Of a stretch of 64,000 nucleotides of DNA, positions 34,501-44,600 are shown in pieces. The DNA lies in NCBI RefSeq assembly GCF_026212465.1, contig NC_080059.1, positions 17,992,950 through 18,056,949 on the forward strand, in the 5' to 3' direction. The notes under the pieces were generated by a model. It was not told the DNA's origin. It saw nothing but the letters and a program-made list of their open reading frames with translations, and searched no databases. Position 1 is the first letter of the stretch. Every line of letters begins with the position of its first letter. This DNA comes from Amaranthus tricolor. Taxonomy: Eukaryota > Streptophyta > Magnoliopsida > Caryophyllales > Amaranthaceae. Made by a program: the position numbers and the translations under genes.

Positions 34501-35059
34501 TAGTCATATGCTAGAAATTACGTGTTAAGTTGCGATTTTATGCGTTTTTAACCGTTTTTGGCACTTTTGCGCGTAAAGTAGCTCAAACTTGGTTTGTTTT
34601 GCACGAAACTTGGCACACAACACTATTTGGTATATATTATTGTGTTGAGGTGGTTAGAATTGAAAATCGTAGTCATATGCTAGAAATTACGTGTTAAGTT
34701 GCGATTTTATGCGTTTTTAACCGTTTTTGACACTAACATCTATTTTCTCTTAGTGCTTTCAACAACCTTCTTCTTCCGTTGAATGCGGCTACTACGCGCT
34801 GAAGTACATGGACGATATTATAAAATCCGTGAAGGAGTTTGGAGTCGAAGATATAGATGTCGTAAGTATTTGTTACGTTCTTAAATAATTATTGGTAAAA
34901 TCTAATGTTTATATATTAATCTTTTATTTTTATATTATATTATAGGTTTTAAACGACATTCCGAAGGAAACACGCCCTTTGAGAAGTGGAGAGATGCGCG
35001 AATTAAAAGACAAGATTGCCGCGTATCTTGCTAATATTTGTCATTATGTACGTACATAA
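22517..35059 (+). CDS. Ulp1-like (peptidase C48) cysteine protease of CACTA, 5'-truncated, four exons
   Basis: Exons 22517-22656, 22745-22865, 34754-34861 and 34946-35059 join in one frame across GT-AG introns. They read GWFCPESISG.. APYMED, LHWILLVICPL..HVFDSLQKP, then QQPSSSVECGYYALKYM, ending ICHYVRT-stop. The catalytic residues of SUMO-protease-like enzymes are visible: His in LHW, Asp in VFDSL, Gln in QQPSS and Cys in ECGYY. Such proteins occur in many plant CACTA and MULE elements; their role in transposition is not established. The second intron is 11.9 kb and filled with satellite DNA and a retrotransposon. A short exon between LLNAY and CFQQ may be missing. The start is lost. Confidence 0.78.
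23312..23717 (+). repeat. ~410-bp inserted segment of the higher-order unit, copy 1
   Basis: Starts tgatgcgaaacgggggctga and ends catttgtattag. It replaces the middle of the third monomer in every unit; other copies are at about 24222-24627, 32939-33346 and 33852-34258. It has no similarity to the monomer and no coding signal that I trust. TG..CA-like ends and a gtatcagatttg/ggttttgatgcg junction hint at an inserted small element that was amplified with the array. Confidence 0.75.
24666..25921 (+). repeat. 5' LTR of the recent SIRE element
   Basis: 1256 bp, from tgttggcctcttaagg to ttagcattcctaca. Near its end is the caattcaccccccctcttg block that is characteristic of this LTR type. Confidence 0.95.
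25924..25935 (+). other. Primer binding site, initiator Met-tRNA
   Basis: tggtatcagagc, two bases after the 5' LTR. Confidence 0.95.
25991..27805 (+). CDS. SIRE gag polyprotein, 604 residues
   Basis: Intact frame starting MLKMNERMEEGYSTQRPPMF 56 bp after the primer site. The N-terminal 200 residues are a UBN2-type gag (FYTYWKNRMEIFI, KQIWDLLEVTHEGT, VRKVLRSLP). A first zinc knuckle (CHKCGSSEHFIKDC, about residues 281-294), an acidic segment, a coiled-coil-rich region (residues ~375-505) and a second zinc knuckle (CSFCGKSGHLKHQC, about 553-566) follow. It forms the cytoplasmic virus-like particle and packages RNA. It ends in TAG, after which the same frame continues into pol. The whole frame is open, fitting a recent insertion. 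Confidence 0.93.
   Translation: MLKMNERMEEGYSTQRPPMFDGKFYTYWKNRMEIFIKAESYQVWRVIEIGDFEVTTINSNNEAVPKPITEYEKEDFQKMEMNALAIKLLHCGLGPNEHNRIMGCKTAKQIWDLLEVTHEGTSEVKRSKIDLLMSKYERFVMEPRENIQEMFTRFTNITNELVSLGRIIPVDEQVRKVLRSLPQDERWRAKVTAIQESKDFTKFSLEELAGSLMTHELHLGTVDSSRNKGLALAADDSDESETGEEEAALLARKFKKFFRNRRYGNQRNNKEKGTTNVKTSFECHKCGSSEHFIKDCPQWKNEKGKGKAREVGRQYKKGNFKTDFRKAMIAAWGDTESEAETEAPVEEETANLCLMASHEESEEKEVMLSVPSPKQLSNMSKNNLINLLLEKQEKLDEKTAKCLQIKKDLNLSEDHISYLNSFRIDVQSRFFDLLDENIILKEQLEKLKQEFVTLNIELNQSKLLGLKSVENDKTTHEFSTEVQEIKLKLESSEKENKFLKDQINLRGKGKIKEIPKWILDAKTKSKEGLGFIKNDKKKKVYVDLPSSKVCSFCGKSGHLKHQCIKREQHVKANKNYVERTWIKKCDSNIIDKEPKDEWVPAPNH
27806..29026 (+). pseudogene. SIRE pol remnant: protease and integrase, truncated before RT
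   Basis: The frame continues in phase from gag after one TAG (27803-27805) and shows the protease motif WYLDSGCSKHMTGD, the GAG-pre-integrase segment (LLWHKRLGHASF, CDPCAKGK) and a complete integrase core: Asp in LIHMDLCGP, Asp in IRSDHGKEF, Glu in PQQNGVVERKN. Integrase reads on to FGCKCFVHVNGKRNLG and then breaks near 28970; the usual target-selecting C-terminus, RT (YVDD) and RNase H are gone. The last ~17 residues come from env sequence read out of frame. Protease and the integrase core could still be made if the TAG is read through. Confidence 0.92.
28930..30369 (+). CDS. SIRE env-like ORF fused to out-of-frame integrase DNA, 479 residues
   Basis: The available ATG lies inside integrase sequence read in another frame; about 14 residues later the env-like part begins (VDKFWYDSTYFPQLHDILKF). 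Residues ~35-260 resemble the 'putative plant transposon protein' region found in SIRE env-like ORFs. Then come an acidic Glu/Lys-rich stretch, a Ser/Pro-rich segment (PPPTQTLSPPPSPIHFTPP) and a C-terminal coiled coil (LLDLQSQLIAFQDETRVSL). There is no clear signal peptide or membrane span, so an envelope function is not supported here. The true env N-terminus was removed by the same deletion that took RT. Confidence 0.82.
   Translation: MQMFCTCKWKTKFGVDKFWYDSTYFPQLHDILKFQEWEDLMTEYCCNSLFPNIMREFISNFSNNCGKCSSVVRNIKIEFNSALLAEWFKISNVGFDTYSIGAKIVFSGINEKTIFKFLGVEQKRGKISHNVLSPLHKLLYNVARRFILPRNSKRSEVSLRDATLIYCMVNQIKINFSSLMISHLSDCIEKKNVVGYGGLLTWIFRNFGVPLDGLEYPMGPNMKIGARCLKNLHLRVTDEGVLINDLEEVVFVGSDDEEVEEEEEEEVEKAIKIKKEKGIEKEKEKEKEEEEKEEVKQGPVPSEAENKGEQEEETKVEGEQGEKEGDSSDEEVVIAKLRKGKAIQRKSRRLASKGKAVKVDDVTSKTIPEPTIYDPPSPKPTTPPPTQTLSPPPSPIHFTPPPFPSSPGVGCADPTPTASTDSILSKLLDLQSQLIAFQDETRVSLASIVDQLNQMEQRLGAKLDTVEVQTEYIDEETAP
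30370..31195 (+). other. SIRE 3' untranslated region
   Basis: AT-rich and non-coding. Contains an upstream polypurine run (aaaagggggaa, 30650-30660), a 35-bp tandem repeat (gtgttgctrtgtttatggta.., 30743-30830, 2.3 copies) and further ttatgttag repeats at 30870-30950. Confidence 0.85.
31196..31207 (+). other. Polypurine tract for plus-strand priming
   Basis: aaaaagggggaa just before the 3' LTR, preceded by catcatc as in SIRE elements. Confidence 0.9.
31210..32465 (+). repeat. 3' LTR of the recent SIRE element
   Basis: 1256 bp, aligning with 24666-25921 without indels and with a single substitution at 32443. Confidence 0.95.
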
Positions 35060-35207
35060 TATTATATTCTATATACGAGCGAGAGTTTATTATTACAAAG
35101 AGATTATTGTTGATTATCTGTGATTATCATTGGATTAATTACTGTTATTACATTGTATTATTATTGGATTATTATAAGGATAAAAAGAAAAAAGAAAAAA
35201 AAAATAT

Positions 35208-35470
35208 AAGTATTTGCTGCGGTCAAAGGCAAAACCGTAGCAAATAATGGCCCACTTATTTGCTGCGGTTTTGCCTCTGACCGCAGCAAATACCCGTTCT
35301 TATTTGCTGCGGTTTTGTTTTCACCGCAGCAAATAAGGGCATTATTTGCTGCGGTTTTTAACCGCAGCATTTAAACTAGGACATTTGCTGCTATCACTAT
35401 TGCTGGGGGCCAAAACCGCAGCAAAAAAATGGCCAAAAAACCGCAGCAAACGAGGTTTTCTCCACTAGTG
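35208..35470 (+). repeat. 3' subterminal palindromes and terminus of the left CACTA
   Basis: tttgctgcggt..accgcagcaaa hairpins occur three times (35212-35246, 35250-35291 and 35302-35332), with a shorter one at 35343-35370, followed by single ttgctgcgg motifs and the terminus ccactagtg. Such subterminal repeats are the binding sites of the TNPA-type protein in studied CACTA elements. Confidence 0.9.
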
Positions 35471-36216
35471 AAAAAAAGCTTAAAAAAACCTTAAAAACGC
35501 AACTTAACACGTTATTTCAAGCATATATGACTATTATTTTCAATTCTAGCCACTTCAACAAAATAATATATACCAAATAGTGTTGTGTGCCAAGCTTCAT
35601 GCCAAACAAACCAACTTTGAACTACTTTATGCGAGAAAGTGCCAAAAAAGCTTTAAAAACCTTAAAAACGCAACTTTGCACGTAATTTGAAGCATACGAC
35701 TATGATTTTCAATTCTAACCCTTTCAACTAAATAATATATATACAAAATAGTGTTTTATTCAAGATTTTATGCCAAAAAAACTAAGTTTGAACTACTTTA
35801 TGCAAGAAAGTGCATAAAAAACTTAAAAACCCTTAAAAATGCAACATGGCATGTAATTTCAAGCATATGACTATTCTTTTCAATTTTCACCATTTCAACA
35901 AAATATATATACCAAGCAGTGTTGTGTGCCAAGTTTAATGCCAAACAAACTAAGTTTTAACTACTTTATGTAAGAAAATGCCAAAAAAGCTTTGAAAACA
36001 TTAAAAACGCAACTCAGCATGTAATTTGAAGCATATAACTATAATTTTCAATTCTCACCCTTTCAAGACAATAATATGTACCAAATAGTGTTGTGTGCCA
36101 AGTTTCATGCCAAACAAACCAAGTTTGAACTACTTTATGCGAGAAGGTGCCAATAAAGCTTTAAAAACCTTAAAAACGCAACTTAGCACGTAATTTAAAG
36201 CATATGACTATTGTTT

Positions 36217-36411
36217 CACTAGTGGAAAAAACCTCGTTTGCTGCGGTTTTTTTGCCATTATTTGCTGCGATTTTGGCCCCCAGCAATAGTGATAGCAGCA
36301 AAATGTCCTACTTTAAATGCTGCGATTATTTTCAATTCTCCTCTTTATTGCTTCGAATATGAAAAAACCGCAGCAAATAATGAGCAGCAAATACAATTTT
36401 TTCCACTAGTG
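36217..36411. mobile_element. 195-bp mini-CACTA with intact ends and TSD
   Basis: Starts cactagtggaaaaaacctcg and ends aattttttccactagtg, flanked by TTT on both sides (36214-36216 and 36412-36414). Removing it restores the satellite reading gactattgttttaaattc. The left arm matches the 3' terminus ending at 35470; the right arm resembles the 5' terminus at 46040. No coding capacity. Confidence 0.93.
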
Positions 36412-36476
36412 TTTTAAATTCTAACCATTTCAACACAATAATATATACCAAATAGTATTTTGTGCCTGAAAGTTGA

Positions 36477-38475
36477 TATGAGTATGCCCCTTTAAAATTT
36501 TTGTCTGGAAGGTTAGCTTCAGAGCTTGGGTGACCTTTCAAAACTGTATTCTGGAACAGTTTTAGGCCGATTGATAAAACTTTAACGTATGTGCTAAAAT
36601 AAACTTAAACAATAACACACGATATGTTAATGAGTTTCGGTTCTAAACAACCTACTCCCCGCCTATGGGTTCTCTTCCAACCCGTAGGATTTAACGCCTT
36701 TTATTAATAGACTTTAAGACAATCTAAAAGATCTCTCTATCTTCTCTCACCACGTTCTTCCCCTTGAAGAACGTCTTACAAGTCCCTTAATAAAAGCACA
36801 ACTCCCAATTTCACAATAGAGATTACAAAGTGAACACTTTAAAAGGTATTCCAAGGTTAGGAATATTAATATATGAAAATTCTAACTCTTTTTTTTAACA
36901 CTTGATCCTATTACAAATTGTAAGAGCTAGATGAACTAAGAATTACAAAACTTTTTGAATGTTTAGAGAATACTAGATCTTAATTCAACAAGAGAAAAAA
37001 TTGTAAGAAGAGGTGCAATCTTAATCCCTGAATGAAGCATTACATTTATATATGTTACGCCTCAACATATCCTTGTAGAGCAAGAAAGCTTCATCCGTCA
37101 ATTTCATTGATATGGGTAATCTGCGCCAGTCTTCAAGATCTTGAACTTTAACTCAAACTAACGTTGCACCGACAGCTCATATAATTACGTCATTGTGCGC
37201 TGTATTTTGTTATTAACAACCATTTCTGTATTGCCACGTTAGAACTCATACAAGATATTGAAAACCTCAGTAAAACTAGATAATATAACGTGTAAAATTT
37301 TATTTTAAATTAATTCCTAATTTTAGCATTAATTTAAATTATTTTTTCCTATTTTTAGTGTCAATTTAAATTGTCATCTTATTTATAGGAAAGCGTAGAA
37401 TTAGTATAGCTTAATTTCAAAACAACTAATTCAAATTCAAAGATTCAAATACAAACCGTGTAATATCATTTAAATTAGAAACAACTTATTTATTCAAAAT
37501 TTAAACACAAACGTGTTAGTTAAAACAAATATTTAAATTTCTTCAACATACCTTTATTTAATTCAAATTCTAATATAATCTTATTCAAAAGCTTAAATTT
37601 AAATTTAAAATTTAAATATAACTTTATCTAAATTATCTTAAATCATTTAATTTAATCAAAATTAAATATATTTCAGACTTAAATAGTTTTTTAATTAATC
37701 AATTAATATTTTATATGATTTTTAGATCAACTTAAAATATATATCAATTAATCACTTAATATTTAATATGATTTTCGGACCGACTTAAACAACTAAATAT
37801 GTTTACTTAATTTATTGTTTTAACTTAATATGTGTTTTGAATTATCATCACTTAATAGAATTGAGTCTTCAATCTCCCCCTTGATGAAAGTCAAAACCAT
37901 ATTTTCCTAAATCATATTACTAAGTTAAAATAGCAATCAGATATTTTATCAATCACGTTAAGTTATAATTAAAAAGAAATTTTTCAAGATATTGAAATCT
38001 GTTTCAAATCAAAATAATGAATATGATATAACATAGATATAAGCCAATAAAAATATATGCATGGATAATAAATCAATAACATAATAAACATAATAAACCA
38101 TTATCCACAGTCACAAGTAAACAAAAATCCAATCACAATACATGCACAAATATAATAATCAATGTTTAAATTATAGCATCATATCAACATTTTAAAAACA
38201 AAGAACAAGAACAATATCAGTAACTATGAACGTTAATCAAGTAACAACAAACATGAACTTAATGAATGAACATGAATACTTATATTTATGATCATGAAAC
38301 AATCAAAACAGATAAAAACAATAATAAAAAACTAAGCAACCTAAACAGAAACAGATGAACATGAACAAACAAGCATCAAGCAAACATAACTAAGCACAAG
38401 CAAGCACATAAAACAGCAAGCAAGCATAAACCAATAAGCACCAAAGAAAGCAACAAAGCATAAACATAATTTACA
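36477..38475 (-). mobile_element. SIRE-type LTR (2 kb) inside the satellite array
   Basis: Begins tgaaagttgatatgagtatg and ends ..ataatttaca, matching 20498-22339 and 55954-57822 in order. It is flanked on both sides by satellite, but the 5-bp flanks differ (gtgcc and taatt) and the satellite phase jumps across it. It may be a solo LTR altered by recombination, or a piece of a rearranged element. Confidence 0.82.
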
Positions 38476-41400
38476 TAATTTCAAGCCTATAACTATTCTT
38501 TTTAATTTTAACCATTTCAACAAAATAATATATACCAAATAGTGTTGTGTGCCAAGTTTAATGCCAAACAAACCAAGTTTGAACTACTTTATGCGAGAAA
38601 GTGGCAAAAAAGCTTTAAAAACCTTAAAAACGCAACTTAGCACGTAATTTGAAGCATATGACTATAATTTTCAATTCTGACCCTTTCAACAAAACAATAT
38701 ATACCAAATAGTGTTGTGCGCCAAGTTTCATGCCAAACAAACAAGGTTTGAAGTACTTTATGCGAGAATGTGCCAATAAAGCTTTAAAAACCTTAAAAAC
38801 ATAAGTTAGCACGTAATTTAAAGCATATGACTGTTGTTTTTAATTCTAATCATTTAAACGCAATAATATATACTAAAATCGTGTTTTGTGCCAAGTCTCA
38901 TGCGAAAAAAACCAACTTAGAACTACTTTATACGAGAAAGTGTCAAAAAAAGTTTTAAAACGTTAAAAACGCAACTTAGCACGTAATTTCAAGCAAATGA
39001 CTATTGATTTCAACTCTAACATTTCGACACAATAATATATAAGAAATATTATTGTTTGCTAAGTTTCACGCCAAAAAAACATACTTGGAACTACTTTATG
39101 CGAGAAAGTGCAAAAAAAGGTTTAAAAACCTTAAAAACGCAACTTGGCACGTAATTTCAAGCGTATCACTATTGTTTTCAATTCTAACCATTTCAACACA
39201 ATACTATATACCAAATAGTGTTGTATGCTAAGTTTAATGCCAAATAAACCAAGTTTGAACTACTTTATGCGACAAAGTGCCAAAAAAGTTTTAAAAACCT
39301 TAAAAACGCAACTTAGCACGTAATTTGAAGCATATGACTATAATTTTCAATTCTAAACCTTTCTACACAATAATACGTACCAAATAGTACGGTGTGCCAT
39401 GTTCCATGCCAAACCAACCAAGTTTTAAGTACTTTATGCGAGAAGGTGCCTATAAAGCTTTAAAAGCCTTTAAAAACACAACTTAGCACGTAATTTAAAA
39501 CATATGACTGTTGTTTTAAATTCTAACCATTTAAACACAATAATATATACTAAATTCGTGTTTTGTGCCAAGTTTCATGCGAAAAAACCTACTTATAACT
39601 ACTTTATGCGAGAAAGTGCCAAAAAATGTTTTAAAACGTTAAAAACGCAACTTAGCGCGTAATTTCAAACAAATGACTATTGTTTTAAATTCTAACCTTT
39701 TCACCACAATAATATATACGAAATGGTGTTGCGTGCTAAGTTTCATGCCAAACAAACCAAGTTTGGACTACTTTAGGCGAGAAAGATCCAAAAAAGCTTA
39801 AAAACCCTTAAAAACGCATCTTGACACGTAATTTCAAGCATATGAGTATTGTTTAAATTCTAACCACTTAAACACAATAATATATACCAAATAGTGTTGT
39901 GTCCCATGTTTCATGCCAAACAAACCAAGATATAACTATTTTATGTGACAAAGGGCGAAAAAACCTTAAAAAACATAAAAACGCAACTTAGCACGTTATT
40001 TCAAGCATATATGACTATTGTTTTCATCTCTAAACACTTCAACACAATAATATATATGAAATAGTGTTTCGTGCCAAGTTTCATGCCAAACAAACCAAGT
40101 TTGAAATACTTTATGCGAGAAAGTTACAAAAAAGGTTAAAAAACCTTAAAAACGCAACTTCGCACGTAATTTCAAGCATAACTATTGTTTTCAATTCTAA
40201 CCAATTCAACACAATAATATATACCGAATAGTGTTGTGTGCCAAGTTTAATGCCAAATAAACCAATTTTGAACTATTTTATGCGACAAAGTGCCAAAAAA
40301 GTTTTAAAATCCTTAAAAACGCAACTTAGCACTTAATTTGAAGCATATGAGTATGATTTTTAATTCTAACCCTTTCAACACAATGATTGATACCAAATAG
40401 TATGGTGTGCCACGTTTCATGCCAAACAAACCAAGTTTTAACTACTTTATGCGAGAAGGTTTCCTATAAAGGTTTAAAAACCTTAAAAGCGCAACGTACC
40501 ACGTAATTTAAAGCATATGACTGTTGTTTTAAATTTTTGTCATTTCAACACAATAATATATACTAAAATCGTGTTTTGTGCCAAGTTTCATGTGAAAAAA
40601 ATCTAACTTAGAACTACTTTATGCGACAAAGTGCCAAAAAATCTTTAAAACGTTAAAAACTAAACCTAGCACGTAATTTCAAGCAAATGACTATTCTTTG
40701 CAAATCTAACCATTTCAAATCAATAATATATATGAAATAGTGTTGTGTGCCAAGTTTCATGCCAAACAAACCAAGTTTGAACTACTTTATGCGAGAAAGA
40801 TCCAAAAAAGTTAAAAAAAACCTTAAAAACGCAACTTCACACGTAATTTCAAGCATATGACTATTGTTTTCAATTATAACCATTTCAACACAATAATATA
40901 TACCGAATAGTGTTGTGTGCCAAGTTTAATACCAAATAAACCAAGTTTTAACTACTTTATGCGACAAAGTGCCAAAAAGGCTTTAAAAACCTTTAAAACA
41001 TAACTTAGGCTTAAAAAACCTTTAAAATGCAACTTAGCACGTTATTTCAAGCATATATGACTATTGTTTTCATTTTTAACCCTTTCAACACAATAATAGA
41101 TACCAAATAGTATGTTGTGCAAAGTTTCATGCCAAACAAACCTAGTTTTAACTACGTTATGCAAGAAGGTGCCTATAAAGGTTTAAAAACCTTAAAAACG
41201 CAACTTAGCACGTAATTTCAAGCATATGATTGTTATTTTGAATTCTAACCATTTGAACACAATAATATATACCAAAATCGTGTTTTGTGCCAAGTTTCAT
41301 GCGAAAAAAACTAACTTAGAACTACTTGATGCTAATAAGTGCCAAAAAAGCTTTAAAAACGTTAAAAACGTAACTTAGCACGTAATTTCAAGCAAATGAC

Positions 41401-41699
41401 TATTGTTTTCAGTTATAACCATTTCAACACAATAATTTATACGAAATATTGTTGTGTGCCAAGTTTCATGCCAAAGAAACCAAGTTTGAACTACTTTATG
41501 CGACAAAGTGCCAAAAAAGCTTTGAAAACCTTAAAAACGTAATTTAGGACGTAATTTGAAGCATATGACTATGATTTTCAATTCTAACCCTTTCAACACA
41601 ATAATAGATACCAAATAGTATGGCGTGCCAGGTCTTATGCCAAACAAATCAAGTTTTAACTACTTTATGCGAGAAATTACCGAAAAAGCAAAAATATTT

Positions 41700-44600
41700 G
41701 ATACCACGTGAATCTATAAAAAACATCTACATCATCTTCATCCATGGATTTTTGATTGATAAATGGCGGGGAGTCTCAAAAAGCATCATATTTTTCCTTA
41801 TCCTCAACATCACCTATAGCAAGGATACTTCTTTTTTCCTGGGCAACAATAGACCATTGTTTATCAGACGGGTCTACAATGTAGAATACTTGCTTGGCCT
41901 ATGTGGCTAGTAAAAATGGCTCCTCACTATAATGAAAACGAGTTAAGTCTACAAGAGTGAATCCACAAGGGTCATTATTTTTTACGCATCGTCGATTACT
42001 ATCTACCCACTTGCATTTATAAAGACCAATAGTGAAACTATAGTAGTCAAGCTCTCATATTTCATGTATCCGCCCGTAGTATACCAATTTAGCATCAACC
42101 GGAAATTGATCATTGGCACTCGCGTAAAATGTAGATGGCACCAAAACAGAAACCCCACTCTTCTGCAGATAAGATGACTTATCTTGACCCTCAGTCCAAA
42201 ATGTGAACACATTGACATCGCAACCCTCATATTTGTTGACATCTTCACGAGGACCAAAAGCTAATCACTTAATAGTTTCAGATACACCCTTAAGTTATTC
42301 ACATATTACTCGATTATGAAACCAATCAATAAACGTCTTATTATGTAACTGCATCAATGCCCTATCCCCTTTAGAAGGATATTTTGCGCGCAATATATCA
42401 AAATGCTCATTCAAAAAAGGATGAACTTCTGGAATATGATGTGATCGATTTGGAGCCAATTGTTCCTTTTCCCTCAAGCCTTCCTTCATGTCGAGAGGTG
42501 GGAAGTCCAATAGGCTTTGTCATGGCCATATACTCGGCTATGAAGTTACCAATCTCATCGCTCACAGTGTCTTGAATCATACTCCCCTCGGGTTTTGCTG
42601 GATTCCTCACCTTGTTTTGTAAAACGCCCATGTGTCTTTCAAAAGGATAACATCACCTTAAAAAAACTGGACCCAAAAGCTTGATCTCACGAACGAGATG
42701 GACAATAAGATGAACCATTATGTCAAAGAAAGAAGGTGGAAAATACATCTCAAACTTGCATAAAGTTACAATCACGTCGACTTGAAGAGCATCAAGTTTA
42801 AAGGGATTAAGAATTTTACTACAAATTGTGTTGAAGAACGAACATAGCTCGGTAATAGCATATCTCACATGTTTTGGCAGTATTCCACGGATTGCAATTG
42901 GTAAGAATACTTGCATCATTACATGGCAATCGTGAGATTTCATGCTTCCCAACTTTAACTCACCATTTAGAGTCACCAATCTCTTCATGTTTGATGAGTA
43001 CCCAGATGGAGCCTTAATGCCATACAAAGACTCACAAAATGCACACTTCTCTACCTTGGACAATGTGTAGCAAGCTGGAGGCAAATATTTTTTTTCATTA
43101 CTCATGTTCTTTTTACTGGCCTTTCCCTTGTTAGTGCTACCAACTTCATTAGCTCTATTTCTTTTCTAACTCACCTTAACCTGTGGCCACAACTCTGGAC
43201 AATTACCCTTACATTCAAAGTAATCTCGCACGGCCTTAACATCCTTTATTTTACCCGGAATGTTCATGAGCGTCACGAGTATGGCATCACATACATTTTT
43301 CTCTATATGCAGAACGTCAAGACAATGCCTAACCTGTAGATCTTTCTAATATGGAAGCTTCCGAAAGATTGATTCTTTTTTCCATAGTCGGTTTTCAACC
43401 CCTTGCACTTGCCCTATTTTACCAAATACAGTTTTAACACCCTAAACTTGTTCGTAAACCTCATAACCGGTAAACGGTCGACGAACTACACGGTCTTTAA
43501 CCTCCCTGTTGAACATCATTTTCTTCTTACGATATTGGCGATCTCATGGGAGGAACTTTCGATTGTGCATAAATACATGTTAGCACTTAGGAATCCACGT
43601 GAATTCCATGTCATCGATACATATTGGGCATGCTTTCTTCCCTTTGTTCTTATACCTTGATAAGTTACCATATGCCGGAAAATCATTAACGGTGCATAAA
43701 AGCATTGCACGCAAGATGAACTTCTCATTAGCATGCGCATCAAACACAGAAACGCCTTCATCCCACATCTTTATCAACTTCTCAACGAAAGATGCAATAT
43801 ATACATCTAATTGCCAGGTTGTTTGAGACCCGAGATAAGAAGCGAAACCATAATGTACTTACGCTTCATACACAACCAAGGTGGCAAATTATATATCACT
43901 AACAGTACCAGCCAAGTACTATGTTAAGAACTAAGATTATCGAATGGGTTCATTCCATCCGTACACAGTCCGAGCCTTAAATTACGAAATTTATCCCCAA
44001 ATTTCTTATACAACCTATCAATACTCTTCCACTTCTGAGAATGAGATGGATTTGTGAGCAAGTGACCTTTCTTTACCCTATCTGCATGCCACCTCAAATT
44101 TAACGCGTCTTTCTTTATAAAAAATAAACGCTTGAATCTAGGTATTATTGGAAGATACCACAATACCTTAGTCGAGGACGCTTTAGCATCCCGAGCCCCT
44201 TTACTCTTGTAACGCGATAACCCACACCTAGGACACTCTTCTAAGTTCTCATTTTCATTCCGATACAATACACAATCATTCGGACACGCATGAATCTTCA
44301 GGTACTCTAACCCGATAGGATACATGAGTTTTTTGGTATGATATGTCAACTTTGGAAGTTCATTTTCATCAGGTAGGATTCGCCTAACGTTTCTAATAAC
44401 ATTGTGAAACTAGTGTCACTCCAATTGAACTTTTACTTAATGTTGAAAACTGTTTACACGACTGCTAATTTGGTGAACTTTGTACATCCAGGGAACAAAG
44501 GCTTTTGAGAAGCCTCTGTCAACAAGTCAAAAATATGAGGACGTTTTCCAAACTCATCCTCGACTCCCTCCATCATCTCATCAACACGATCTACATCCTC

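Larger units (their letters stand above)
22930..34735 (+). repeat. Satellite array with ~912-bp higher-order repeats in the Ulp1 intron
   Basis: The basic monomer is about 166-170 bp (for example, gtaaagtagctcaaacttgg at about 32578 and 32747). Three variant monomers plus a ~410-bp non-monomer segment form a unit of about 912 bp: unit starts near 23722, 24632, 33351 and 34263 (distances 910, ~914 after removing the SIRE insertion, and 912). Copies are nearly identical. The array begins just after exon 2 and ends directly before the acceptor of exon 3. It is interrupted by a SIRE element at 24666-32465. Confidence 0.93.
22511..35470 (+). mobile_element. CACTA (En/Spm) element, 3' part with Ulp1 gene
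   Basis: The right terminus is ..tctccactagtg ending at 35470, preceded by palindromic subterminal repeats; inverted it reads CACTAGTGGAGAAAACC, and almost the same first 90 bp form the left arm of the mini-CACTA at 36217. The element contains Ulp1 exons on the plus strand and a satellite-filled intron. Its 5' end, expected to hold TNP2 and a CACTA terminus, is missing: the left side is cut by a SIRE fragment at about 22510. The right flank is the reverse satellite array, so this terminus sits inside the other CACTA's array. Confidence 0.8.
35471..41690 (-). repeat. Reverse-oriented satellite array, ~169-bp monomers
   Basis: Monomers recur about every 168-170 bp (the motif gcaacttagcacgtaattt is seen near 38633, 38970, 39308, 39480, 40322, 41200 and elsewhere), roughly 20 or more copies after removing insertions. 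They are the reverse complement of the monomers at 22930-34735 but more diverged from each other, and contain no 410-bp segment. A mini-CACTA and a SIRE LTR interrupt the array. Confidence 0.93.

Noticed and set aside
22930..41690. CRISPR-like array of regularly spaced repeats
   Set aside because: Monomers are contiguous ~169-bp satellites without short repeats and unique spacers, and the DNA is eukaryotic.
42384..43826. Plus-strand frames at 42384, 43403 and 43599
   Set aside because: Antisense shadows of the TNP2 transposase, which has domain motifs on the minus strand.
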